A DNA stretch of 21,942 nucleotides, taken from NCBI GenBank assembly GCA_051453625.1, contig JBOZIK010000001.1:118951091-118973032 (forward strand), given 5' to 3'. The translations under genes were made by a program, and so were the position numbers. This DNA is from Welwitschia mirabilis. Its lineage: Eukaryota > Gnetophyta > Gnetopsida > Welwitschiales. Within the stretch, counting starts at the first letter, position 1; every line of letters starts with the position of its first letter. Of the stretch, positions 11,086 through 19,647 are shown one piece after another. The notes beneath the pieces are model-generated. The model was not told where the DNA came from, ran no database searches, and was given only the letters and a program-made list of their open reading frames with translations.

Positions 11086-11927
11086 TAGCTTAAAAATGCA
11101 TCATGAGTTCTATTAAAATTCTAATGAAAAGTGCGAAAAAGAGATAACAACCATTTTATGGTACTAATAATATACAAACTTAATAAATTAAGTTACATTC
11201 ATTCTTTATAAATTTATTTTTCTATTTTATAACTACAATTCCATATTACAATCTCTAGTATTTCTCAAAAGTAGAGGTTTGGTAATCAAATCTAATTAGA
11301 ATGAAAGAAATAAATAATGAAGCATTTACCAAGGGTTGTGAATGCATATATGATAAAAGTCACATTGATTATGTTTTACTTAATATTTTTTTCAAAATAC
11401 TCATCAAAGGATTTTTTTCTTGTAATATTTTATTGTAGATTTATAGACATCTTCCCCAAACACAAACTTTTATTATTAAATTCAAAGATTTTTTTTTTTT
11501 AAGTATAAAGCATAAGTGTTTTACATGATCCATATCTTTCAAAACCTTTCTTACTAATAGAGATTTTAGATCCATCCATGGTAAGATATTGGATTTTTTA
11601 AATCATTATTATGTTATCCTTATTTTTCATAAATGGACATTCTATTTTAATACAAATTCACTTAAGTATATTAAAATTTTTTCTAATTTAAGCTATAAAA
11701 TCATTTGATCATTTTCCAAGTAGATCAACATAAAATTATTGGTAGCATTGGTTTAGTTATAAAATTAAAAACACTTCTACCATCTAATAACAGTCATAGC
11801 ACATATTATAATGTTATAAAAATTAGGTTTTAAAAAAATAAAAAACAAATAAAACTTAATATGGATAATGAAATTTGTGTTTATGAATTTACATATTATA
11901 ATATGACAAGATGTTACAACTATTATC
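11086..11927. other. Unassigned AT-rich flank left of copia 5' LTR
   Basis: No gene or element is recognisable. The 61-codon open frame at 11317-11502 is hydrophobic and Lys/Phe-rich, as AT-rich noncoding DNA often is. This is the DNA into which the copia element would have inserted. The bases just before the LTR (TTATC, 11923-11927) would be the left target-site duplication, but the right one lies outside the window. Confidence 0.5.
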
Positions 11928-12049
11928 TATTAATTTTAAATTTGCCAAGTTGAAATCAAACTAATATTTTCTAGTATGGAAAAATGTGTATGTATTTCTT
12001 ATGAAAAATAATAACCCTTACAGATTAAAAGCATCAAACATTTATTACT

Positions 12050-12275
12050 AGCCTTGCTTGAACCTGAGATATGAAATTCCGTAAAAGGGATTAACTAAAT
12101 TCTTAAAGGGTCNNNNNNNNNNNNNNNNNNNNNNNNNNNNNNNNNNNNNNNNNNNNNNNNNNNNNNNNNNNNNNNNNNNNNNNNNNNNNNNNNNNNNNNN
12201 NNNNNNNNNNNNAGTCTTGCTTGAACCTGAGATATGAAATTCCCTAAAAGGGGTTAACTGAATTCTTAAAGGGTC
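12050..12275 (+). repeat. Duplicated LTR segment flanking a 100-N gap
   Basis: 12050-12112 and 12213-12275 are the same 63 bases with a few differences (for example CCGTAAAAGGGATTAACTAA versus CCCTAAAAGGGGTTAACTGA). The copies end and start exactly at the gap, so this is most likely one LTR segment present twice through unmerged contigs. Confidence 0.9.
12113..12212. other. Assembly gap, 100 N
   Basis: Inside the 5' LTR, flanked by a 63-base direct repeat; probably a negative gap. Confidence 0.99.
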
Positions 12276-13294
12276 AATTGAATCTATATCAAGAAGTGTC
12301 AAAAATAAATTATTAAGGAGTTGACTAGATTCCTAAGGTTCAACTAGGCCTATGCAACAGATTTGTCACATTTGATCTTTAAGGGGTCAACCAAATTCAT
12401 GAGGGCTTAATAAGATCTAGAGTAAAATGTTTTTGATCGACTAGACCTGGGTTAAAAATGTTGTTCTACATTTTTCTACACATGGAGTTATCTAAAAAAA
12501 AAAGTTGTTAACTAGGTATGCAATTGACTGGATGTCTGAGGGGTATATTAAGCATGAATACATAAAAAGCTTAGGTCAACTAGAAGAAGATGATGGTGAC
12601 CAACTTTAGTGAGAATAGTTAATGGGGCTGATTAGACATTTCAATAAATCAAGTAGTCATGATAGAAATGATATTTTTCTAGTTATTCACTTTTTTCCTC
12701 TTTCCATTAAAGAATCTAATTTACTTGTAAAATCCTAAAATGCATCTCCTATATATTTTTTAGCCATCAAAATCATTGGTAGATCTTTTGGCACATCTTT
12801 GATTTAATAAAAAATGTACAAACATCTTTTTGTAGTTATTAGTAATCTAGTTAATCAATATGCACTAGATGTACATGGTTTTTGATATTGTTTCAAGTAG
12901 TGTAATACTGTTATTATTATACTTCAGATATAGTGAAGCATGTGCATTGTAGCACACTATTAACTTCAAAAAGCATTCTCTCTAAAGGTTGAGATGGATT
13001 CTCTGGAAAGTTTAATTGTAAAAGACTACAAATGAACTTGGAATACCTAGAATGTGATTAACAAATATCCAAATCAAGCTTAAATAAAAGCTGATCACTA
13101 AGCGTGGAATAGGAGGGTTTCCCAAACTACTATAAATTGTGTGTCAATCTCCATTAGTATTTTGTAATTTTAGTTAATTTTCTTTTAGATTTTTAAATAT
13201 TTTTAGTATTCAATAGTTGTAGAAATAGCTTATGAATTTATTTAATTTTTTTAAATCCTATTAACCCCCAACTGGGACTCTAAACCCCTTCATT

Positions 13295-13306
13295 TAATGT
13301 AAGAGT
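13295..13306 (+). other. Degraded primer binding site (tRNA-iMet type)
   Basis: TAATGTAAGAGT begins two bases after the CA end of the LTR. It matches the usual plant copia site TGGTATCAGAGC at 7 of 12 positions, and three of the five differences are C-to-T or G-to-A. Position, not identity, is the main support. Confidence 0.4.
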
Positions 13307-13372
13307 AAGTTTGAGTCATTAGTATATCCTAATATATCTAAATTACTGAATCCTAAATATGAGTAATCCTTT

Positions 13373-13540
13373 AGATGGCTTTTATATTGGAAGATCACCC
13401 ATGGTTNNNNNNNNNNNNNNNNNNNNNNNNNNNNNNNNNNNNNNNNNNNNNNNNNNNNNNNNNNNNNNNNNNNNNNNNNNNNNNNNNNNNNNNNNNNNNN
13501 NNNNNNAGATGGCTTTTATATTAGAAGATCACCCATGTTT
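13373..13540 (+). repeat. Duplicated gag start flanking a 100-N gap
   Basis: AGATGGCTTTTATATTGGAA at 13373-13406 is repeated with few differences at 13507-13540. The copies abut the gap on each side, so the gap is most likely an overlap of about 34 bases. Joining the flanks on that overlap would keep the gag frame. Confidence 0.9.
13407..13506. other. Assembly gap, 100 N
   Basis: Lies in the gag N-terminus with a 34-base direct repeat on its sides. Confidence 0.99.
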
Positions 13541-15144
13541 GATGAAATAAACTATGCCTACTGGAAGGGCCACATGAGAATCTTTCTTATATCATTAGGT
13601 GTAGACATAGAGGAGGTCAATTATAATGGATACATTATGCACACACTGTTCAAAACCAATATTAATGGAACCACCATAGTGGTAGAAAAATCTCAAGATC
13701 AATGAACCACCACCAACAAAGCCAAGACTACCCTAGATTCCTATGCTTCTAATGCTATTTTTTATGTAGTATGTGTAGATGAATTCAAGAGGATTGTAAA
13801 TTGTGAACATGTCAAAAAAGCTTGGAATATTCTTGAAATAGCACATATAGGAACATCTACTATAAAGTAAGTAAAGATACAGATGCTTATTTTCAAGTTT
13901 AAATATATTCACATGAAAGAAGAGGAGAGTCTACAAGAGTTCTTTACTAGACTAATAGACATTTTAAATTCTATGTCAAGTCTAGGAAAGAGAATAAATT
14001 AAGGAAAGGTTGTTGAAAAGTTATAAGATTTCTCTCAAAATGCTTTGAGCCAAAGGTCATAATCCATTAAATAAATTAAGAACATCAATAGAATAGCACT
14101 TGAGGAACTTTAAGGTAATTTTCAAACTTATGAATTAAAATTTACTAAAGATAAAAAGGAAAGTCTTTTATTAAAAAGTGTGCAAGAAGGATATAGATCT
14201 GAAAAATAGACAAAGACCATGATGAAGATGAGGTTACTCTTTTGGCAAGGAAATTCAAAATTTTCTTACACAGAGGAAACAAAGAAGGTGAACCAAGAAA
14301 AGAATCAAATAAGAGTCATTTCAAACTAATAAAAGATCAAGAAAAAGAAAAAGAAATCGAATGCTATACTCGTAAGGGATATAGACATGTTATAAATGAA
14401 TGTCCAAACAATAAAAGAGATTAGAGAAAATTTAATACATCATCCTTCATAGTTACGTAGGATAATGAAGATGAAGAAGATGATAGTAGCTCAAGCCAAA
14501 AGCCATATGGATACTTAAAACATTCTTTCATGGTAATAGTCCCTTCTATAAAGAACATGCCTTGCTAAATAGAACCATATGATCTAGATCTTATTAGATA
14601 AAAAGGAGCTTGAAGATACATGTCAAGAACTTTACTCAGAATGTGAAAAATTGGTAAAACAAAGAAAAGATCTAAATAAGATAGTAAAGGTTCTAATCAA
14701 GAAAAAGGAAGAGATAAGATAAAGTATAAAGTGGTTTAAACCGAAAACTCTAAACTTACTTAAGAGGTAAAAAACTTATCTCACTTTGTAAATAAATTTT
14801 CAAATAGTTTAAGTAAATTTAAATAGACACTTAGGATATAAAAACTGATTTATGATAAAAAAGGTATTAAATTCATCTGTCAAAAATCATAAAATCAGTC
14901 GAATCAGGTAACATGAAAAAATAATTATGTGTTAAAAATTACATGTCATTTTTATGAAAAGACAAGTCATTCTAAATTATTTTGCAATTCAAGAAAGTTA
15001 ATGTTTTTTTAAAATTCTATTAGTAATTTTTCTTTTAAATTTATCCCAAGTAAATGTGTACCACAATAATCCAAATGGACTAAGGGGATGAGAGATATCA
15101 ATTTAAAAAGTTTATTTATCTAAATAGGTTTTAAAGTATAAAAT

Positions 15145-15310
15145 GGAACTAGTTAGTACTTGGATAGTGGTTGTCCTAGATACATGACTGGTGAAAAATC
15201 AAGATCCTAGCATTCGAATGACTTTGATGGAGGAGACATAATGTTTGATGGTAATGAAAGAGCAAAGATTGAAGGGATTAAAGGCATGGATGGAGGTAAC
15301 ATGCCCAAGA
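15145..15310 (+). pseudogene. copia aspartic protease
   Basis: The protease cleaves the Gag-Pol polyprotein. The frame at 15157 reads YLDSGCPRYMTGEKSRS, the copia protease active-site block; the catalytic D-S-G is intact at 15163-15171. The codon just before it (15154-15156) is TAG where the family has Trp. A further TAG follows, then DFDGGDIMFDGNERAKIEG, which matches the next conserved part of the domain. The region lies directly after gag and before the integrase, as expected. Confidence 0.85.
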
Positions 15311-15819
15311 TTAATAAAGTTTTATATGCAAATGTTATTAAACATAATTTACTAATTATTAGTTAAATTTATAACAAAGTTCATAAAGATATTTTTTATA
15401 GTAAAAATCATGAAGTTATACATGGCAAAATGAATAATATTCTTCTTAAAGAAAAAGAAAAAAATAATGTTTACAACATTGATTAATCTTTATTTGTCTA
15501 TTTATTTCGATCATGTAAATCAAGAAGAGCTATGACACTAATGATTAGAACATGTAAACTATAATCATCTCAAAACTATCATTAAAAAGAAGATTATGAA
15601 ATGAATTCTCAAAATTAACATTGAAAAACATGGGCTTTTTGATGCATGTCAAAAAAAAAACAAGATAGGACTTCTCATAAAAGTAAAAATTTAGTTTCCA
15701 TAACAATGCCACTTGAACTCCTTTACATGGACTTGGTGGGTCCTGTTCAAACTAAAAGTCTAAGAGAAAAATGATATTTTTTAACTATGGTTGATGACTA
15801 CTTTAGATTTACTTGAATT

Positions 15820-16377
15820 GCTTTCTTAGGGAACAAAGCTAAAACTTTTAAAATTTATATTGAAATATATAATAAAATCTAAAATGAGCAAAGATACACT
15901 ATCAAAAAAATTAGAATGATTATGAAGGAGAATTTTAAAATCATCTTTTTGAGAAGTATTGTGGAGACAATGGTATAGAACATCAATTCTTAGCCTCAAA
16001 GACTCCTTGAAAAAATGGAATTGCAAAGAGAAAAAACCAAGTCCTTCAAGNNNNNNNNNNNNNNNNNNNNNNNNNNNNNNNNNNNNNNNNNNNNNNNNNN
16101 NNNNNNNNNNNNNNNNNNNNNNNNNNNNNNNNNNNNNNNNNNNNNNNNNNTCTTTCTTAGAAAACAAAGCTAAAACTTATAAAAGTTGTATTAAAATTTG
16201 CAACAAAATCCAAAATGTGAAAGGATACACCATTAAGAAAATTAGAAGTGATCATGGAGGAGAATTTAAAAATTACCTTTTTGAAAAGTATTGTGTAAAC
16301 AATGGTGTAACACATTAGTTATTAGCCTTAAAGACTCCTCAACAAAATGTAAGAGAGGAAAAACCAAGTCCTTCAAA
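15820..16377 (+). repeat. Duplicated integrase segment flanking a 100-N gap
   Basis: 15820-16050 and 16151-16377 cover the same part of the integrase core, about 230 bases each, at roughly 80% identity by eye. That is much lower than the LINE RT pair, so the two sides look like different copies of the family rather than alleles. Confidence 0.88.
16051..16150. other. Assembly gap, 100 N
   Basis: In the integrase core, with about 230 bases of repeated sequence on each side. Confidence 0.99.
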
Positions 16378-16486
16378 AAATGGCTAGAATAATGTTAAAT
16401 GATAAGGAGGATCCTAAAATATTTTGAACTAAAGTAGTAAGCACTACTTGCTATATTATAAATAGATTTTACTTGAGATTAAGTAT

Positions 16487-16586
16487 NNNNNNNNNNNNNN
16501 NNNNNNNNNNNNNNNNNNNNNNNNNNNNNNNNNNNNNNNNNNNNNNNNNNNNNNNNNNNNNNNNNNNNNNNNNNNNNNNNNNNNNN
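16487..16586. other. Assembly gap, 100 N
   Basis: The left flank ends and the right flank begins with TTAAGTAT (8 bases). Overlapping the flanks would keep the integrase frame, so the true gap is probably negative. Confidence 0.99.
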
Positions 16587-16868
16587 TTAAGTATGGATAA
16601 AACTCTCTATGATCTCTGAAAAGGAAGAAAACTAAATGTCTCATATTTTAAATTCTTTAAGAATAAATTCTTTATATTAAAAGATAGAGAATACTTGAGC
16701 AAATTTGAGTCAAAATCTGATGAAGCAATCTTTTTAAGATACTCAACTAGAAGTAGAGCCTATGGAGTATTTAATAAATTAAGTCTAATAGTGGAAGAAT
16801 CTATAAATGTTCAAATTGATGATTTAAGCATAAGACATCTTCCTTCAAATGGTAAATAAAATCTAACT

Positions 16869-16876
16869 NNNNNNNN
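16869..16876. other. Assembly gap, 8 N
   Basis: The aligned second copy has eight bases (CCAATCAC, about 17541-17548) here, so the estimated size is right. Confidence 0.99.
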
Positions 16877-17039
16877 TTCCACAATAAAAGAAGTAACAAC
16901 CAAAAAGGAAGAAGATCCATCTCAAAAAGTTACTTCTAAAAAGTTGAAAGAACTAAAAGATCATCCATTAGAGTCCATTATTATAGATGTTAGCTCAAAA
17001 ATTCAAAGAATAAAATCTATTAAAAATTTTTATTATCAC

Positions 17040-17403
17040 ATTTTTTATGTCTCTTAAATTAAACCCAAAAATTTTAAAGAGGTGAAATATCTTGAAGAAG
17101 ATGATGGCTATGCAAGANNNNNNNNNNNNNNNNNNNNNNNNNNNNNNNNNNNNNNNTATAGAAAAGATCAAAATGTTATTGAAATAAAATGGATATTTAA
17201 GAATAAGTATGATGAACAAAATAATGTGATTAAGAACAAGACAAGATTGGTGACCTAAGGATAGTTTGTAAGGAATAGATGTAAGTGATACTTTTGCTCC
17301 AATAGCTAGACTAGATAGTATTAGAATGTTTCTATCATATGCAACCTTTAAAAATATTAAAATTTTTCAGATGGATATGAAAGGTGCCTTTCTTAATGAA
17401 ACT
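17040..17403 (+). pseudogene. copia reverse transcriptase N-terminus, left copy
   Basis: The reading includes IKPKNFKE near 17065, a 39-N gap, then NVIEIKWIFKNKYDEQNNVI (about 17172), ASIARLDS-like sequence with FAPIARLDSIRMFLSYATFK at about 17293, and FQMDMKGAFLNET (17368-17403), which holds the motif A catalytic Asp. It ends at the 100-N gap. The same region occurs again beyond the gap. Confidence 0.82.
17118..17156. other. Assembly gap, 39 N
   Basis: The second copy has about 41 bases at the matching place, so the gap size is a good estimate. Confidence 0.99.
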
Positions 17404-17503
17404 NNNNNNNNNNNNNNNNNNNNNNNNNNNNNNNNNNNNNNNNNNNNNNNNNNNNNNNNNNNNNNNNNNNNNNNNNNNNNNNNNNNNNNNNNNNNNNNNN
17501 NNN
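17404..17503. other. Assembly gap, 100 N
   Basis: Flanked by the longest direct overlap in the window, about 570-590 bases. Confidence 0.99.
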
Positions 17504-17659
17504 AAAACTTCTTCCTTCAAATGGTAAAGAAAATCTAACTCCAATCACCTTCATAATAAAAGAAGTAACAACAAAAAAAGAAGAAGAGCCATCTCAAGAG
17601 GTTACTTCCAAAAAGTTCAAAGAGCTAAAAGATCATCCACTAGAATCTATCATTAGATA

Positions 17660-18719
17660 TGTTAGTTTAAAAATTGAAACAAGAGACTCTCTTAAAAATT
17701 TTTGTGCCCACATTTATTATGTCTCTCAAATTAAACCCAAAAAGTTTGAAGAGGTAGAATTTCTTAAAGAATGAATGATTGCTATGCAAGATGAACTTCA
17801 ATAATTTAAAAGAAATGATGTTTGAAAACTTGTAGAAAGATCAAAAGACCAAAATGTAATTGAAACAAAATAAGTCTTTAAGAACAAGTGTGATGAAAAA
17901 AATATTGTAATTAAGAACAAGGCAATATTAGCATCATAAGGATATAACCAAATTAAAGAAATAGATGTAGGAGACTCATTTGCTCTGGTGGCTAGACTAG
18001 ATAGTATTAGAATGTCTCTCTTATATGTAGCCTTTAAGAACATTAAAGTTTTTTAGATGGATGTAAAAAGTACCTTTATAAATAAAACTCTCAATGAAGA
18101 AGTTTTTGTAGAACAACCACAAGGTTTTATAGATTCACACAAACTGAACCATGTGTATAGACTAAAAAAGGATTTGTATGATTTAAAACAACCTCCAAGG
18201 GCTTGGTATGGAAAAATGGAAACATTTCTTAATGAAAATAATTATACTCATGGAGCTATGGATAAAACTGTATTTATCAAAAATCTTAAGAAGAACTTTA
18301 TCATCATTCAAATCTATGTAGACAACATAATTTTTGGAGCCTCAAATAAAGAGCTCCCAAAAGAATTTGCTAGCATTATAATAATACATTTTAAAATGAG
18401 TATGCTTGATGAAGTTCATGTATTTCTTGGTCTTTAAATCAAACAAATAAAATATAGAATTTTTATATGTCAATCCAAATATGCAAGGGGCTTGATCAAA
18501 CAATTTGGACTAGAAATTCAAAAGCAATCAATACTCTTAAGTCAACTTTATGTAAGGTTTGTCTTGATAAATATGGAAAATTTGTAGACAAAAAACTTTA
18601 TAGAAGTATTATAGGAAGTCTATTATATCTAACCACAAATAGACCTGATATAATATTTAGTGTTGCCATCTGTACTAGACATTACACTCAACTAAAGGAA
18701 TCACACCTTTAAGATGTTA
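17660..18719 (+). pseudogene. copia reverse transcriptase, right copy
   Basis: RT copies element RNA into DNA. After QIKPKKFEEVEFL (about 17728) come a VARLDSIRMSLLYVAFKNIK block (17989) and motif A as MDVKSTFINK (18057) preceded by TAG where Gln is usual. An uninterrupted stretch 18057-18434 holds NEEVFVEQPQGFIDSHK, VYRLKKDLYDLKQPPRAWYG and motif C as YVDNIIFGAS (18315-18344). The family has YVDD, so the second catalytic Asp is Asn. FLGL then a TAA, and after a frame change KKLYRSIIGSLLYLTTNRPD (18590-18649), end the RT/connection part. This is the best preserved stretch of pol. Confidence 0.93.
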
Positions 18720-19257
18720 AAAGAATCATAAGATACATAAAAGACATAAGTAAATATGAATTATGGTATCTTACAGAAACATCCTTTAGATTAATAGGCT
18801 TTAGTGATGTAGACTAGGCTAGTTATAAATATGATAGAAAAAGCACTAGTGGCAATCATTTTATTTTATAATCATGCTTACTAGGTTGGGTAAGTAAGGA
18901 GCAAGACTCTATATCTCTTTCCACAGTAGAAGCAAAATATATAACAGTAGGTAGTTGTTGTATCCATATTCTATGGATGAAGGAAATGATTAAAGACTTT
19001 GAAGTAAATTTTAAATAAGCTCCAATATTTTGTGATAATGCAAGTGTAATTAATATCTTAAATAACCCTATCCAATATTCTTAAACTAAACACATTAAAT
19101 TAAGACATCATTTTCTTAGAGATAAAGTAGAAAAAGGTAACATTTCAATGAATTTTATAAGCACTGATAACTTGCTGATATTTTCATAAAACCCTTTAAC
19201 TTTGACAACTTTCTAAGACTTCATCACAAACTGGGAGCTGTCTCTTCATCCTTTGAA
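18720..19257 (+). pseudogene. copia RNase H and pol C-terminus
   Basis: RNase H removes the RNA strand during reverse transcription. One frame reads VKRIIRYIKDISKYELWY, GFSDVD (18797-18814) followed by TAG where Trp is usual, DRKSTSGNHF (18833), LSTVEAKY at about 18915-18940 (usual STTEAEY), FCDNASVINILNNP (19028) and TKHIKLRHHFLRDKVEKGNI (19087). The end of pol, with the DNLLADIF-like and KPF..LR.KLG segments, appears at 19165-19240 after a frameshift. The acidic residues in SDVD and FCDN remain, but in VEAKY one Glu is Lys. Several TAG/TAA stops disable it. Confidence 0.9.
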
Positions 19258-19540
19258 TAAAGGTAGGATGGTTAACTAGATCTTACATTCAGTTAACTAA
19301 ATCTAGAACTTAGTCAACTATGTTTTCATTTGATTTCCTAGTTTTTTTCCAAATTAACCTGAATCCAGTTGAGTTAACTAATTTGAAGACCCAATCTACC
19401 AGACCTACAAATTTTTATAACCTGAGTTTAGTTGAGTCAATTTAATCATAACCTAGTTAACTAAACCTATAGGGTTACTATCTTATAGATAAGTAGTGGA
19501 CCTGAATTTTTTTTTAAATCTAAACTTGATTTCCCTCCTT
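19258..19540 (+). other. Post-pol spacer with GTTAAC/GTCAAC-like motifs
   Basis: No coding signal. Between 19270 and 19470 there are repeated GTTAACTA, GTCAACTA and GTTGAGT motifs, the same kind as in the LTRs, separated by AT-rich sequence and CTAGA/CTAAATC stretches. Confidence 0.6.
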
Positions 19541-19575
19541 TATAAAATCTTGTGGATCCCTAACCTTTCTCATTC
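19541..19575 (+). promoter_or_regulatory. Possible internal TATA promoter for post-pol ORF
   Basis: TATAAAA at 19541-19547 is followed about 30 bases later by a pyrimidine-rich CTTTCTCATTCACATC stretch that would suit a transcription start. It lies about 100 bases before the ORF. Chance TATA boxes are common in AT-rich DNA; the C/T-rich leader and the ORF after it raise the odds. Confidence 0.35.
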
Positions 19576-19617
19576 ACATCTATCCACCTGTCTCTCTCAG
19601 ATCTAATTATCTCTCTT

Positions 19618-19640
19618 AAGTTTTTTTTTTTTCCTTTAGG
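19618..19640 (+). promoter_or_regulatory. Possible 3' splice site before post-pol ORF
   Basis: A run of T with a short TTCCTTTAG end (AG at 19638-19639) precedes the ATG at 19648 by eight bases. Its polypyrimidine tract plus TTTAG/G suits a plant acceptor, which would let a spliced subgenomic RNA express the ORF. No donor was identified. Confidence 0.35.
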
Positions 19641-19647
19641 AAGTACC

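Larger units (their letters stand above)
11928..13292 (+). repeat. 5' LTR of copia element
   Basis: Its first ~190 bases and much of 12213-12730 align with 21262-21942. Shared blocks include AATTTG(C/T)CAAG, CAAACATTTAT(T/C)ACTAG and AAAATGTTGTTCTACATTTTTCTA. The LTR begins with TATTAATTTT, which a TG start with one G-to-A change would explain, and ends with CA at 13291-13292, two bases before the PBS. Near 13105 a GGAATAGGAGGGTTTCCCAA block followed by CTATAAAT resembles a segment often found close to the end of plant copia LTRs. Many GTTGAC/GTCAAC-like motifs are present. The 3' LTR carries about 40 extra bases near 21606. Identity between the two LTRs is roughly 75-80% by eye. Confidence 0.8.
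13359..15110 (+). pseudogene. copia gag with two zinc knuckles
   Basis: Gag forms the virus-like particle. The ATG at 13359 opens MSNPLDGFYIGRSPM, which reaches a 100-N gap; after it comes DEINYAYWKGHMRIFLISLG, the usual N-terminal copia gag block. Next follow NAIFYVVCVDEFKRIVNCE (about 13751), AWNILEIAHIGT and KEEESLQEFFTRLIDILNS, matching UBN2-type gag. Knuckle 1 at 14362-14403 is C-x2-R-x4-H-x4-C, with Arg for the second Cys. A Lys/Glu-rich, coiled-coil-like stretch runs at about 14590-14720. Knuckle 2 at 14944-14985 is C-x2-Y-x4-H-x4-C. A second knuckle after a coiled coil is a Sirevirus trait. Stops such as the TGA at 13703 and several frame changes disable it. Confidence 0.88.
15311..16860 (+). 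pseudogene. copia integrase with GAG-pre-integrase segment
   Basis: Integrase inserts element DNA into the host. The N-terminal zinc-binding part is poor but ends in a DACQ near 15640. The core has LELLYMDLVGPVQTKSL at about 15712 (first catalytic Asp within MDLVGP), LTMVDDYFRFT at about 15782, then a 100-N gap with duplicated flanks. The right copy retains KKIRSDHGGEF at 16235-16267 (second Asp), while the left copy has lost this block to substitutions and a frame change. KTPQQN follows at about 16332. CYIINRFYLRL runs to the next gap at 16487, and SKFESKSDEAIFLRYSTRSR with FNKLSLIVEESINV (16699-16815) marks the C-terminal part. Stops interrupt all of it. Confidence 0.88.
16837..18089 (+). 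repeat. Duplicated pol linker/RT segment flanking a 100-N gap
   Basis: 16837-17403 and 17504-18089 are two versions of the same stretch from the integrase-RT linker to RT motif A, roughly 85-88% identical by eye. The right copy fills the two small gaps of the left one: the 8-N gap lines up with CCAATCAC, and the 39-N gap with about 41 bases. This fits unmerged contigs from different copies. Confidence 0.9.

Noticed and set aside
10530-11116. Three overlapping long open frames of Cys-Val repeats
   Set aside because: They are the TG microsatellite read in different frames and then Ns; there is no gene evidence.
17798-18043. 81-codon minus-strand open frame
   Set aside because: Antisense to copia RT.
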